The notes under the pieces: model-generated
Database searches by the model: none
What the model was told of the DNA's origin: nothing
The model's input: only the letters and a program-made list of their open reading frames with translations
Position numbers and translations under genes: made by a program
Part shown: piece by piece, positions 8,527 through 18,100 of the stretch
Layout: each line of letters starts with the position of its first letter
Numbering within the stretch: the first letter of the stretch is position 1
Origin: Bacilli bacterium
Lineage (GTDB): Bacteria > Bacillota > Bacilli > RF39 > UBA660
Assembly: GCA_017525015.1 (NCBI GenBank)
Contig: JAFXUK010000004.1
Coordinates: forward strand, 186,001 to 250,000
Direction of reading: 5' to 3'
Length of the DNA stretch: 64,000 bases

Positions 8527-9639
8527 ATGAAGAAAAAAAGTTTATTAATTATAATTGGTATTCTTCTTGTATTATTAATAATTGGCATAGTTATTGCCAT
8601 TGTATTTGTTAAAAAAGGAGAAGAAGAACCAGAGGAAGAAGTTACTAAAATAACAATTAAATTTGAAACTGATGGTGGTGAACCAGTTGAAGATTTAGAA
8701 GTAGAAAAAAATGAAAAAGTTACTCTCCCAACAACTGTTAAAGATGGATTTAACTTCTTAGGTTGGTATAAAGAAGACGAAAAAATGGAAGATGAAGTTA
8801 AATTCAAAAAAGATACTACTTTAACAGCTAAATGGGAAAAGATTCCAGAGAAAGCTAAAACAATGGAAGTTAGCTTCAATACTAATGGTGGTAATAGTAT
8901 TAAAACAATTACCATGGAATGTGGTAAACCACTTACATTACCTGCAAATCCAACTAAGAGTGGATATAAATTTGTAAGTTGGGCAGATAAAAAAGGAAAA
9001 GTAATTTCTAAAGGTGCTAACCTAGCATGTGAAAATATTACTTTATATGCTAACTGGGAAAAAGAAGAAGAAAAGAAAGAACCAGAACCAGTTAAAAAAG
9101 AATATACTTGTCCAGATGGCTATACACTAAATGGTACTAAATGTACTCAAACAGTAGCTGCTAAAGATAAATGTCCAGATGGTACTAAAGCTGATGGAAA
9201 CTTATGTATTAAAACAAGTGATGCTAATGGTGGAACAAGAGTATGTAAAAGTGACACTGTTGCTATAAATGGTAAAGGACAAACATGGACTGGTAAAGGA
9301 GATTATTATTACATACCAAATGCTTATGGAAAATGTGCTTATTACAAATGGGAAGCTTATACTACTGAATCTGCATGTACTGGAGCATATGACATATACC
9401 ATAAAACAACATGGGTAAGTTATTTAAATGGATGTTATGCCGAAACAAAGATGAACAACTATGAAACAGTTTGTGGTAGTGATTACCAATGGTATACCTC
9501 TGCTGAGTTATCTAGTAAATTTGGAATTCATGATAATGGAAAATGTTTAAAGAAAGTAGATAAAGTTAAATATTGTGAATCAGGATTTACATTAGATGTA
9601 GGTAACTGTGTTAAAACAATTGATGCTACTGAAAAATAA
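8527..9639 (+). CDS. Anchored surface protein: two InlB B-type repeats plus cysteine-rich modules
   Basis: 370 residues. TM anchor at about 6-28, a short acidic stalk, then two Listeria-Bacteroides (InlB B / Flg_new) repeats at about 41-105 and 112-178 with the usual FETDGG...LPTTVKDGFNFLGWYKED and FNTNGG...GYKFVSWADKKG pattern. From about 195 a cysteine-rich region begins with CPDGYTLNGTKC and ends CESGFTLDVGNC...KTIDAT, the same unit as in 4434-5072. Secreted by its N-terminal anchor and displayed outside the cell. InlB repeats are adhesive or spacer beta-grasp domains; the cysteine modules are not a named family that I know. Own promoter and a structured leader precede it. Confidence 0.8.
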   Translation: MKKKSLLIIIGILLVLLIIGIVIAIVFVKKGEEEPEEEVTKITIKFETDGGEPVEDLEVEKNEKVTLPTTVKDGFNFLGWYKEDEKMEDEVKFKKDTTLTAKWEKIPEKAKTMEVSFNTNGGNSIKTITMECGKPLTLPANPTKSGYKFVSWADKKGKVISKGANLACENITLYANWEKEEEKKEPEPVKKEYTCPDGYTLNGTKCTQTVAAKDKCPDGTKADGNLCIKTSDANGGTRVCKSDTVAINGKGQTWTGKGDYYYIPNAYGKCAYYKWEAYTTESACTGAYDIYHKTTWVSYLNGCYAETKMNNYETVCGSDYQWYTSAELSSKFGIHDNGKCLKKVDKVKYCESGFTLDVGNCVKTIDATEK

Positions 9640-9664
9640 AAAAGACTTTAAAAGTCTTTTTTTT
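9640..9664. terminator. Bidirectional terminator
   Basis: AAAAGACTTT/AAAGTCTTTT hairpin with U-runs on both strands between convergent genes. Confidence 0.85.
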
Positions 9665-10745
9665 ATGAGTTTACATTCTTGTTATTGCCACCACGTCTTT
9701 GTCTAAATATCCAATCTAGAACACTTTCATGTTTGCCATCTGGTGAATCATATTCATCAGAATAAGTATAATCTTGAACATATCCATGTCCAGCTCCTTG
9801 GAAAGTATGCATTAATGCCGTACCACCAATGTTATTAATCTGATTAACAGCATCTACTGCTCCATGATATGTTGTTTGACCATAACCTCTATCATCTCTA
9901 TCACCATGGAATGCCCATACAGGTGTATCTCTAAATGTATCAGTTATCTTACCCCAACCACTTATTGGAACAATAGCTGAGAAATAACCAGGATTAGCTT
10001 GTACCATACGATAAGCTGTAATAGCTCCATAACTATGTCCACTAGCTGAAACTCTATCTGGATCAGCATGATATCTATTAACAACATCATCTGCTAACTC
10101 TCTTAAACATACTTGAATATTATCTCCTTCAAAGTTTCTAATATGAGGACATATTACAATACCTTGTGGTGTTACACTCTTTTCATTTATAAACTTAGTT
10201 AAACCATGAGAAGTCATACCACCCGTTCCATTACCATGAGCACTACCACCATGCATATAAAACATTACTGGTAATCCTTCTGGAACTTGATCAGGTAAAT
10301 ATAATAAATAATCTATTTTTACACCATTAGAAGCTTTAAATGATTGCCATCCAAATGAACCATAGCCTAAACTACCTTCTAATGTACCTGGCATTACATA
10401 ATCACTTCTTAAAGTTGGCATTGTTACTTTACTAAATATATCAATAAATTCACTTTTAAATTCAGTAGGTTTAGCAGCTCCTGCTACATTAAAACCTGCT
10501 AGATTATTCTCTACTTCATTTATATCTTTTACATATCTACTTAACCAACTATTAGAATTACCATATCCATTTTTTAATCTAGACATATTATTTTCAATAG
10601 AAGACTTAAGAGAAGCTAATTCTGAAGATAAATTCTTTAAATAACCACTATCATATTCATTACAAATATTATCTACATTACTTTTTAATCCTTCAAATTC
10701 CGATTTCTTAGAAGATAAACTATCTAAAGTAATACTATAATCCAT
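9663..10745 (-). CDS. Alpha/beta hydrolase with helical WXG/LXG-like N-terminus
   Basis: 360 residues behind a strong AGGAGG. The first 90 are two long helices rich in Ser/Leu/Asn with a turn around NSNSWLSRY, resembling the helical hairpin of type VII secretion substrates; there is no Sec signal peptide. From about 130 an esterase/PHB-depolymerase-like alpha/beta hydrolase follows: oxyanion HGG (165-167), nucleophile elbow GHSYG (Ser238), acid in HGDRDD (Asp282 or 284) and GAGHGY (His320). Substrate unknown. It starts 11 bases after the lipoprotein gene at 10757 ends (the ribosome site overlaps that stop), so the two are an operon. Export by a WXG-dependent route is inference; no EssC or EsxA gene is in the window. 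Confidence 0.75.
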   Translation of the reverse strand: MDYSITLDSLSSKKSEFEGLKSNVDNICNEYDSGYLKNLSSELASLKSSIENNMSRLKNGYGNSNSWLSRYVKDINEVENNLAGFNVAGAAKPTEFKSEFIDIFSKVTMPTLRSDYVMPGTLEGSLGYGSFGWQSFKASNGVKIDYLLYLPDQVPEGLPVMFYMHGGSAHGNGTGGMTSHGLTKFINEKSVTPQGIVICPHIRNFEGDNIQVCLRELADDVVNRYHADPDRVSASGHSYGAITAYRMVQANPGYFSAIVPISGWGKITDTFRDTPVWAFHGDRDDRGYGQTTYHGAVDAVNQINNIGGTALMHTFQGAGHGYVQDYTYSDEYDSPDGKHESVLDWIFRQRRGGNNKNVNS

Positions 10746-10756
10746 CTCTTAACCTC

Positions 10757-11740
10757 CTATCCAAAAACTTTATTTAATTCTTGATAACTACTATAAGCTG
10801 TTTCTTCTGCTTTACCATCTTCTGTAAAAGTCATTGATAATAAATCAGAAGTATATAACAATTTCTTATAAGGTTCTCCCTCAGTATCTGTTGCTAATTC
10901 TTGTTCATATATTACTAACTTAAATTCCATCTTTTCAATCTCTGATATTTCATTTTCTTGTAACCAATCAGCATCTATTGCAAAGTTAGTTAATAATTGT
11001 TTACCTTTTCTAATAAAAGCTTTATATAGAGGCTTATCTACAACTATATCATTTATTTTTAAATCTGTTACTTCTATTTCTAAATTCTTATCAGAAGCAT
11101 TATATATATTAGTAAATACTTTTGTTTCACCTATATAAGTATCATACTGAGTTTTATAAATATAAAAATTAATATCATTTTGATCATATATTAAAGTTCC
11201 ATAAGATTTAATAGGTTGAACATAATCTTTAACATCTGTTTCTAAAACAAGATTATCTGTAGTAAATAATACTTCTCTATCTCTTTTAACAACTAAATTC
11301 ATCTCTATCTTTTGTACATTAGAAATAAGTCTTTTTAACATATCTTCTTTAGTAACAGATATATGAGCATTATTTGCGCTATAAGCTCCTATATACTCTA
11401 AGAATGTTGCTTTAATTTCAACATCATTAATTGAAAAATATAAATCATCAACCTTAATATCATATTCATTATTGTTTTCTATATATAAACTTACTTGTAA
11501 AGAACCATAAGCTTGAAAATCTAAAGATTTAGCTACTATCTTTACTCCATGTTCATCAAACAAAACTGTTTCTTCTATTTTAGAAGGAGTAATATCTTCG
11601 ATTCTTTCCTCTGCTAAAGTTTCCATCTTTACTTCTTTAGTTTCTTCTTCTAAGTCAGAAAGATCCCCATGTCTTACTTCATCTTCTCCACAGCCAGTAA
11701 TAAATAATAAAACAATTATTAATAGTAATAATCTTTTCAT
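10757..11740 (-). CDS. Predicted lipoprotein, unknown function
   Basis: 327 residues from the ATG after GGTGATAAGC; an in-frame start three codons earlier lies in the ribosome site. Signal peptide with lipobox FITGC (Cys16-17 region), then an acidic linker and two beta-rich regions of similar character (VSLYIENNNEYDIKVDDLYFSIND and TKVFTNIYNASDKNLEIEVTDLKIND), suggesting a duplicated immunoglobulin-like domain. Exposed on the outer face of the membrane. It precedes the hydrolase at 9663 in one operon and may hold or chaperone that enzyme. Its -10/ribosome-site block is identical to that of the gene at 27105. Confidence 0.75.
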   Translation of the reverse strand: MKRLLLLIIVLLFITGCGEDEVRHGDLSDLEEETKEVKMETLAEERIEDITPSKIEETVLFDEHGVKIVAKSLDFQAYGSLQVSLYIENNNEYDIKVDDLYFSINDVEIKATFLEYIGAYSANNAHISVTKEDMLKRLISNVQKIEMNLVVKRDREVLFTTDNLVLETDVKDYVQPIKSYGTLIYDQNDINFYIYKTQYDTYIGETKVFTNIYNASDKNLEIEVTDLKINDIVVDKPLYKAFIRKGKQLLTNFAIDADWLQENEISEIEKMEFKLVIYEQELATDTEGEPYKKLLYTSDLLSMTFTEDGKAEETAYSSYQELNKVFG

Positions 11741-11763
11741 GCTTATCACCTATTATAATTATA
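11736..11763 (-). repeat. 28-bp promoter/ribosome-site block, copy 1
   Basis: 28 bases spanning two tandem TATAAT boxes, AGGTGAT and the start codon region are identical to 27101-27128, also on the minus strand. The gene body differs completely. The boxes lie directly after the upstream terminator's U-run. Confidence 0.75.
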
Positions 11764-11767
11764 ACAT

Positions 11768-11795
11768 AAAAGAGTAACTATCTAGTTACTCTTTT
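11768..11795 (-). terminator. Terminator of the transglutaminase-like gene
   Basis: AAAAGAGTAACTA pairs with TAGTTACTCTTTT around a 2-base centre; the minus-strand U-run leads straight into ATGTTATAAT, the -10 of the next gene. Confidence 0.8.
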
Positions 11796-12518
11796 AACAA
11801 GTTGTAAAACATATTCTCCATTTTGTTTAGCCAGTACATAATCCTCATCATTATCCGTAAAATGAATAGTTCTATATAATTGGCCTTTATCATCTAATAA
11901 AGTCTTAGTAGCTTGACGATTCAAATATGTCATATAGTTGTATAAAAATGCTATATCTGAATAATGATATTTACACTTACTTGTACTAATTATTTGTGCT
12001 ACCTTACCCATAAAATTATATCCATTAGTACTATCTATATCTTGATATCTTTGTTTAGATATAAATTTAAATCCTATTTCTTCATCTATATCAGGTGATG
12101 GAACATCTCCTTCTTCTTGTTGGAATCCCATAGGAGCTAAACCCATTTTAACTCTTGGAAAATCTCCTTCCGTAGCATCTAAATTCCATTTACTAGAACC
12201 AAAATAAGCTTTAACATAACTATGTCCTTGTTTACTACCTACTACTTCAGTTTTAGCTCCAGTTAATTCATCTAATAAAGGCTTTAAAATATATCTAGAG
12301 AAACTATGACATATTACTAAAGGACTATCTATATTTTTAACATCAAATTTTCTTTCTTCAATTTCTTTAATTAATTCATCACTAAATAACGTAAAATAAT
12401 TCCATCTAGCATCAAACGAAAATATCTGACAACATCTAATATAAACATATCTAACTCTTTCAAATTCAGTAAAGTGTTTATCTCTTAACTCTCTACTTAA
12501 CATTTCTACTAGATTCAT
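11778..12518 (-). CDS. Transglutaminase-like cysteine protease-fold protein
   Basis: 246 residues. The Cys-His-Asp triad of the transglutaminase-like superfamily is visible: Cys70 in LVICHSFS, His99 in KQGHSYVKAYF, Asp114 in KWNLDATEGDF. No signal peptide or TM segment, so likely cytoplasmic, or exported by a non-Sec route. Bacterial members are peptidases or amidases; substrate unknown. A consensus promoter (TTGACC-17-TATAAT) lies upstream. The ribosome site AAGGGGGT contains a 7-base exact complement of the C-rich strand of the predicted small RNA at 24650-24745, making this the best target candidate in the window. Confidence 0.75.
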   Translation of the reverse strand: MNLVEMLSRELRDKHFTEFERVRYVYIRCCQIFSFDARWNYFTLFSDELIKEIEERKFDVKNIDSPLVICHSFSRYILKPLLDELTGAKTEVVGSKQGHSYVKAYFGSSKWNLDATEGDFPRVKMGLAPMGFQQEEGDVPSPDIDEEIGFKFISKQRYQDIDSTNGYNFMGKVAQIISTSKCKYHYSDIAFLYNYMTYLNRQATKTLLDDKGQLYRTIHFTDNDEDYVLAKQNGEYVLQLVKRVTR

Positions 12519-12546
12519 TCATAATACCCCCTTAAGTGTAGTTTGT

Positions 12547-12575
12547 ATTATAAATTGTTTACATTATTTGGTCAA
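12547..12575 (-). promoter_or_regulatory. Promoter of the transglutaminase-like gene
   Basis: On the minus strand TTGACC (12575-12570), 17-base spacer, TATAAT (12552-12547), about 30 bases before the ATG. Confidence 0.75.
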
Positions 12576-12584
12576 ATATACATC

Positions 12585-12615
12585 AAAAAAAGCTATATAA
12601 AAATTATAGCTTTTT
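12585..12615 (-). terminator. Terminator of mtnN
   Basis: AAAGCTATA/TATAGCTTT hairpin with a seven-base U-run on the minus strand. Confidence 0.8.
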
Positions 12616-13293
12616 AATTATTTCTTTTAAGAAATCTGCTACATTAGCAGCACTTGTTTTTAAAAAATCATCAAATGTAACTTGATTATTACCATTAGGT
12701 ACATCAGAAATACTTCTAATAACTAAAAATGGAACATGATTTAAATAACATACTTGAGCTATACTAGCTCCTTCCATCTCTACACATAAAGCATTAAACT
12801 TATTAGCTATTTTTTCACTCATCCATTTTTCTGTACAGAAGATATCTCCAGATGCTATTGTACCTAGTAATACATTATAATTACCATCTTCCATACATGA
12901 TGTAGCAACACTAATTAAATAATCATCACTACTTACATAATCACCTAAATTAGGTATATAGCCTTTAGTATAATTAAATGCTGTTAAATCAAAATCATGT
13001 TGAATTAACTTATCTCCTATTACTAAATCCCCTATATTTAACTTATCACTTAAACCACCAGCAACACCTATATTAAAAATATAATCAACTTTCATATTAT
13101 CTATTAATATCTGTGTACATCTAGCAGCATTAACCTTACCTATACCTGATTCTACTAATACACATGTTTTATCTTCAAATCTACATTCATAGAATTTCAA
13201 ATCAAATATGTCATATTCCCTATCTAGTCTTAATCTTTTTAAAAGTTCATCTAACTCTTCTTTCATAGCAAAGATTATTCCTATTTTCTTCAT
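12604..13293 (-). CDS. mtnN: 5'-methylthioadenosine/S-adenosylhomocysteine nucleosidase
   Basis: 229 residues from MKKIGIIFAMKEEL; the open frame extends 32 codons further up but AAGAGGTGG just before this ATG decides the start. Hydrolyses the glycosidic bond of MTA, SAH and 5'-deoxyadenosine, feeding the methyl cycle and methionine salvage. Family landmarks: IFAMKEE with catalytic Glu near residue 12, NIGVAGGL, IASGDIF, VEMEGASIAQV (ribose-binding Glu) and RSISDVPNG with the catalytic Asp. Length is normal for the family. It follows the SleB-like gene, whose terminator lies between, so it is probably its own unit. High confidence. Confidence 0.93.
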   Translation of the reverse strand: MKKIGIIFAMKEELDELLKRLRLDREYDIFDLKFYECRFEDKTCVLVESGIGKVNAARCTQILIDNMKVDYIFNIGVAGGLSDKLNIGDLVIGDKLIQHDFDLTAFNYTKGYIPNLGDYVSSDDYLISVATSCMEDGNYNVLLGTIASGDIFCTEKWMSEKIANKFNALCVEMEGASIAQVCYLNHVPFLVIRSISDVPNGNNQVTFDDFLKTSAANVADFLKEIIKKL

Positions 13294-13320
13294 ATACAAC
13301 CACCTCTTAAAGGTTACCAT

Positions 13321-13345
13321 AAAAAAAAGACTTATAAAAGTCTTT
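13321..13345 (-). terminator. Terminator of the SleB-like gene
   Basis: AAAGACTT/AAGTCTTT hairpin with an eight-base U-run on the minus strand. Confidence 0.8.
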
Positions 13346-14128
13346 CTATACATTATCTGAAAAATAATTATATTGTCCATCTCCACCATAATAGAATGTA
13401 GTTGGACTTATATTTCTTAAACCATTCATAGCATCTGAAACAACACTTTGAACAGTCATTAATTTTTCATATTCTTGAGCTCCCAATTGATCTATTGATT
13501 TTAAACCAACTGGAACGCCATTAGCATCATAATTTATATACTTATCACAAGTTTTACCCCATGGCCAGTAACCGATTTTTAAAGCATTTTGAACAGTATT
13601 TCCAAATCCTCCACCAGCTTCTATTCTATTTAATATAGTTGAACATACACCTAACATATCATCAGGATCATTTGCTGATTCCCCAGCAACTTGACCAACT
13701 AAATATAAATAATCGGTATTTGATATTGTTCCTTGTTGAGCATTAGTACCATCACTAATTGTATATTTATTATTATTATATGTTAACTGACCATTACTAG
13801 CTTTACATTCAGGAGAAGCTATTGTTTTAGAATGTAAATTGCCTGCATAAGCAACAGAACCATTTCTATATTGATCATTATAAACTTCTAAAGTTTCCGT
13901 TTGTTCAGCTAAAGTAGTATCAGCTCCTGTATTATCTTCAAATATTTTATCTAAATCTACAACATCCATAGACTTAACTGGTTGTTGAGAATTATAACTA
14001 CCAGATATAGCACCCTGATCAACTATTTCTCCCCCTAAACCAGACATTGATGGTTTAGTTCCTACATCAGGTATAGAAGAATTTATATTAATATTTTCAG
14101 TTAATCCATCAAATCCCATTGAACCCAT
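13346..14128 (-). CDS. SleB-like cell wall hydrolase domain protein
   Basis: 260 residues starting after AGGTGATATAA. The N-terminal 100 residues are polar and low-complexity, without a Sec signal. The C-terminal part (about 135-260) fits the hydrolase family 2 / SleB-CwlJ fold, lytic-transglycosylase-like: QVAGESANDPDDMLGVCSTILNRIEAGGGFGN with Glu150 as the likely acid, and YYGGDGQYNYF near the end. Such enzymes cut peptidoglycan glycan strands. Because there is no signal peptide, export would need another route, as for the hydrolase at 9663. No spore genes are seen here, so a germination role is not implied. Confidence 0.7.
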   Translation of the reverse strand: MGSMGFDGLTENININSSIPDVGTKPSMSGLGGEIVDQGAISGSYNSQQPVKSMDVVDLDKIFEDNTGADTTLAEQTETLEVYNDQYRNGSVAYAGNLHSKTIASPECKASNGQLTYNNNKYTISDGTNAQQGTISNTDYLYLVGQVAGESANDPDDMLGVCSTILNRIEAGGGFGNTVQNALKIGYWPWGKTCDKYINYDANGVPVGLKSIDQLGAQEYEKLMTVQSVVSDAMNGLRNISPTTFYYGGDGQYNYFSDNV

Positions 14129-14165
14129 TTATATCACCTGTCTCATTATAAGTATATCACATATT

Positions 14166-14189
14166 AAAAAGACTTATAAAAGTCTTTTT
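14166..14189 (-). terminator. Terminator of the giant-protein operon
   Basis: AAAAAGACTT/AAGTCTTTTT hairpin after the ALDH-like gene; U-run on the minus strand. Confidence 0.8.
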
Positions 14190-15180
14190 AAATATCAACA
14201 TTAACTTTACTACCATCAAACTTATAAATGTTTGGTAATAAAATGCTTTTTTCTCTTAATAAGTCCTCTTGTTTAATATCTAAACCTCTTTCAATAGTAG
14301 GACTTGTATTTACAAATACATGTTTACTTTTTACATCTCTAATAAATAAACCTGCATTCTCACTATCATTTGTAAATATCGAAGAACTATATTTACCACC
14401 ATTATAATTAATGTTAGTAATAGCTTCATCAATATCTGCTACATAAATAGCATCTTCATAATCAATTAAGCCTTCTTTAACATATGCATTAACATTTAAA
14501 CCTAATCCAACTATTTCTTTTAATAAATCTAAATGAGTTAAATCTTCTACATATAAATCATAGACATTATTTCTAGCAACTACTACTTCTGTAGTACACT
14601 CTTTTAAATACTTATCTACAAACTCATTATCACCAATAATAACTGTTTTATCTATAGATTTAAAATTAGTAAAGAACTCTTTAGCTCTTATTGTTAAAGA
14701 TTGTTGAAATATATTTGTATCTAATTTTTGTTTCTTAAAGAAAGATTCAGCAATACTTATTAATAATGAATTACTTCCACCCATATAACCATCTGATGCA
14801 AAAATAATTACATTATGAGTTAATAAACCAAGTATCATCATTTCTAACATAGTATATGTATTACCATCAAATATGACATATAATACACCTAATTTTTCAT
14901 ATACATTAGAACTAAGAAGATTATCACTTAACTTTGTATCATCTGTTTTATCAATAATAGATTCTACATTTGTATACTTATCTAAAATTCTATTAATAGC
15001 TTCTACTTCTAATCTAAAACCATTGTTATTTTGCATATCAATAACATTAGTATTTAAGAATAAATCATTATTTAATCTAATAGCATCAATAAAACTTTTA
15101 ACTAAATCTTTATGATAATAATTACTTCTACTAGCAACAACTGCTTTAGTAATCATATCTTCTACCTTAAATTGTTCCAT
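14188..15180 (-). CDS. Divergent aldehyde dehydrogenase/ProA-like protein, probably inactive
   Basis: 330 residues from the ATG 8 bases after AAAGGGG; seven upstream in-frame codons lie inside the ribosome site. The C-terminal third resembles gamma-glutamyl phosphate reductase and ALDH proteins: DEAITNINYNGGKYSSSIFTNDSENAGLFIRDVKSKHVFVNTSP matches in layout the ProA segment around HTEAI...VNAST. The N-terminal Rossmann-like half (ASDGYMGGSNSLLISIAESFF, KTVIIGDNEF) is recognisable, but no catalytic cysteine in a conserved setting is seen, so it may be a binding or scaffold protein. Its start overlaps the end of the 1666-residue gene by 14 bases, so it is translationally coupled to it. Confidence 0.6.
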   Translation of the reverse strand: MEQFKVEDMITKAVVASRSNYYHKDLVKSFIDAIRLNNDLFLNTNVIDMQNNNGFRLEVEAINRILDKYTNVESIIDKTDDTKLSDNLLSSNVYEKLGVLYVIFDGNTYTMLEMMILGLLTHNVIIFASDGYMGGSNSLLISIAESFFKKQKLDTNIFQQSLTIRAKEFFTNFKSIDKTVIIGDNEFVDKYLKECTTEVVVARNNVYDLYVEDLTHLDLLKEIVGLGLNVNAYVKEGLIDYEDAIYVADIDEAITNINYNGGKYSSSIFTNDSENAGLFIRDVKSKHVFVNTSPTIERGLDIKQEDLLREKSILLPNIYKFDGSKVNVDI

Positions 15181-18100
15181 GTGATAATCCCCTTTCTTCA
15201 TCCATTTCTTTATCTAACTTCGTCGCCGATTCAAATACTTTTCTTTGTTCTTCATCTAACCTAGATATATCAAATTCTTTACCTTTACCAATTTGATCTA
15301 AAGCACGTCTTATTTGAATAATTATCTTCGCTGCTACATCTACATTATCTCTAAGATCTAACTTAAAGTTATATAGTAAATCTCCAAGAATAATCTTATC
15401 TCCTGCATCAGCATAAATAATTGCAAAGTTAGGATTTGATATTACTCTAGTTTGTGTAGGATTTAAACCATAATTCCAAGCCATCTCAGTAACAAAATCA
15501 TCTAAAGAATCTTCAACTTGGGTATTACCTTCAAATCTTTCTCCCTTAGTAGCAATCTCTAACTTAATTAAAGATAATACATCTTGTAATTTCATACTCT
15601 TATCATCTAATACATCAAATTCATCTCCATGAACAACCAATGTTTCTTCAGTACTTTCTGGAACATCTTGTTCACCTGATAAAATATATTGAGTTGATGA
15701 ATCACTAGTATATAAATAATCATCATGATCAACTGGATCAACATGATGTATTGGTCTAGCAACATGTTCAGATTCATCTTTAGGAGCATTCTTAATTAAT
15801 GCTGACTTAATATCGTTATAACCTTCACCAACAGTAACTTTTCTAACTCTTAAAGCTTCAAATTGCTCTTCAGTTATTTTACCTTCTTCTAATAATTGTT
15901 TATATACTTCTTCATCTTTAGCTATTATTTCATCAGCAGCCGCTTTATATAAATTATAAACAACTTCTGCAAATTGATTAGCATTCATACCTTCACGAGA
16001 AGCTCTTGTAAATGCTTTATCTGGAATTTCAATGTTATCAAAACAAATAACATTCTTATTACGCCACATCCAACTTTGAGCAACTATATTACCATCACTA
16101 TCTTTAATAACAAATACTCTACCATGTCTAGATGTCATACTATGTTTCATACTAGATTCAGCAGCATTTCCAAGTTCTTGACAACAGTCAGTTAATGTTC
16201 CAATAGCAACAGCTAATGGATCATCTAATTTTAATATCTCATATGTATATCCATCTTGAACTGTCTTAATACGAGGAATACTACTATATGTTCTTACCTT
16301 ACCATAATTAAATATTTGTTGTAATCTATCAAATGCATCTTGAGAATATCCAGCCACTTTAGATACTTCTGATAAAGCAACATTACCTATTTGAACGCCT
16401 TCATAAACATTTGATTTAACATAAGCTAACGCTAAATCTAAAGTTAATACTCTATTACTATTAATAGCTTTTATTTCTTCCCATTGTTTATGCATTTTTG
16501 AAATATAAGGCATTAACTCATCAGATGCTAATATTTCATCAATATGTTCCATTAAGAATCTTCTAAATTCAGGTTTACTTGTTAATTCAAATCCACCAAA
16601 AATCTTATGAGCACTGTTTGGAGTTAAAACTCTACCCCATGATACATCTTCTAAAGCTTTTCTTAACTGTCTTATTTTTTCTTTTTCTCTTTGTGGATCA
16701 ATAATTAAAACATATTGACCTCTATCATTTAATTGATAACATTCTTGTATTAATTTTACCTTCTTATTATCTTCTTCGACAGTTTTTTCAAATGCTTCTT
16801 TTTCTGCTTCGCTCATGCCATCTGGAACTTCTATATTCAAAGCTGCTTCTATATCACTCATTTGTTCTTGAGTTAAAACTCTTGGAACATCACTAAATAA
16901 TTGCATGAAGTCATGGAAACCATCATCATCACCATCAAATACTCCAAAAGCATATGATGCTTTTAATAAAGATAAAACATCTTCATCACTACCTGTAAAT
17001 GAATCTAATCTCATAATCATAGACCATTTCTTACCAGAAGCAACATATTTATCTATTTCTTCTACTGGAAAATTAAGCATTACTACATGATGAGGAATAA
17101 ATCTTAGTCTTTCCCACCAAGCATATAATAAATCTGGTTTAGTTTGTAACATTACACTTACTGCTTCAGGATTCTTTAAACCTATTCTTAATGCTTCCTC
17201 ATCACCATATCTTTGGAAGAAATCAATTAAATTACGTGAATAATTACCTTTTGCAAAAGCTCTACGAATAACTTTACCTTTTAAATAAGGTAACCAATCT
17301 CTATGTTCTTTTAATATTTTAAATGTTAAAAATTTCTGTGATTCAAAATAGTAACATTCTTTTAATTCTTCTGGAGCATCTGGGCTCAAGAAGAATTCAG
17401 GAGCCAAATCTCCAATATGTTCAGCTAAATCTTCACCATACTTAACGTTTTTATTTTTTAAAGCCCTTAACATTTGTTGCTTAATATCTTCAACCGCTTC
17501 ATCAAAACTCATCTTCACTCCTTGAGGGAAGAATACTTCACAAAGTATTAAGTAAGGACCAAACTTATAGAATAATTCTAAGACTTCTCTTTTACTTAAG
17601 AAAGAAAAATTATTAAGCCAATTTCTATCTGCATTAAATCCTATAGAAATATCTGCTTTTTCCAAATAAGGAATCCATTCTGGATGATCTTGAATAATTA
17701 CCAAAGATAACTTTCTTTGATAGAAAAGATTACGTAAATCATCTGGAGCATCTTCACTTAAGAAGAACTCTGGATAATCATGTTTAAATTCTTCAGGTAA
17801 CATTTGTTCATCATAGAATACTTTTCTATTAGAAATATTATAAACAATAGAATCTATTAAAACCTTCATAGCTCCTTCTTTACCTGCAGCAATATCTATC
17901 ATTCCATTAACAGATGAACGAGCTATTACTTTTCCATAATCAGCTAAGAAAGTTAATATTTCTTCATTAGAGAATCCTACTGATTTTAAAATTTCAAATA
18001 AGTTAGCAACAAATACTGCTGAAACACCTCTTGGATCAGTATATTCAGTATTGACTACACTAACATTAATACTTTCAAAAACAGCTGCTAAATTAACATT

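Noticed and set aside
13346..14128. Sporulation/germination cluster
   Set aside because: Only one SleB-like domain and no other spore genes; such domains also occur in non-spore-formers.
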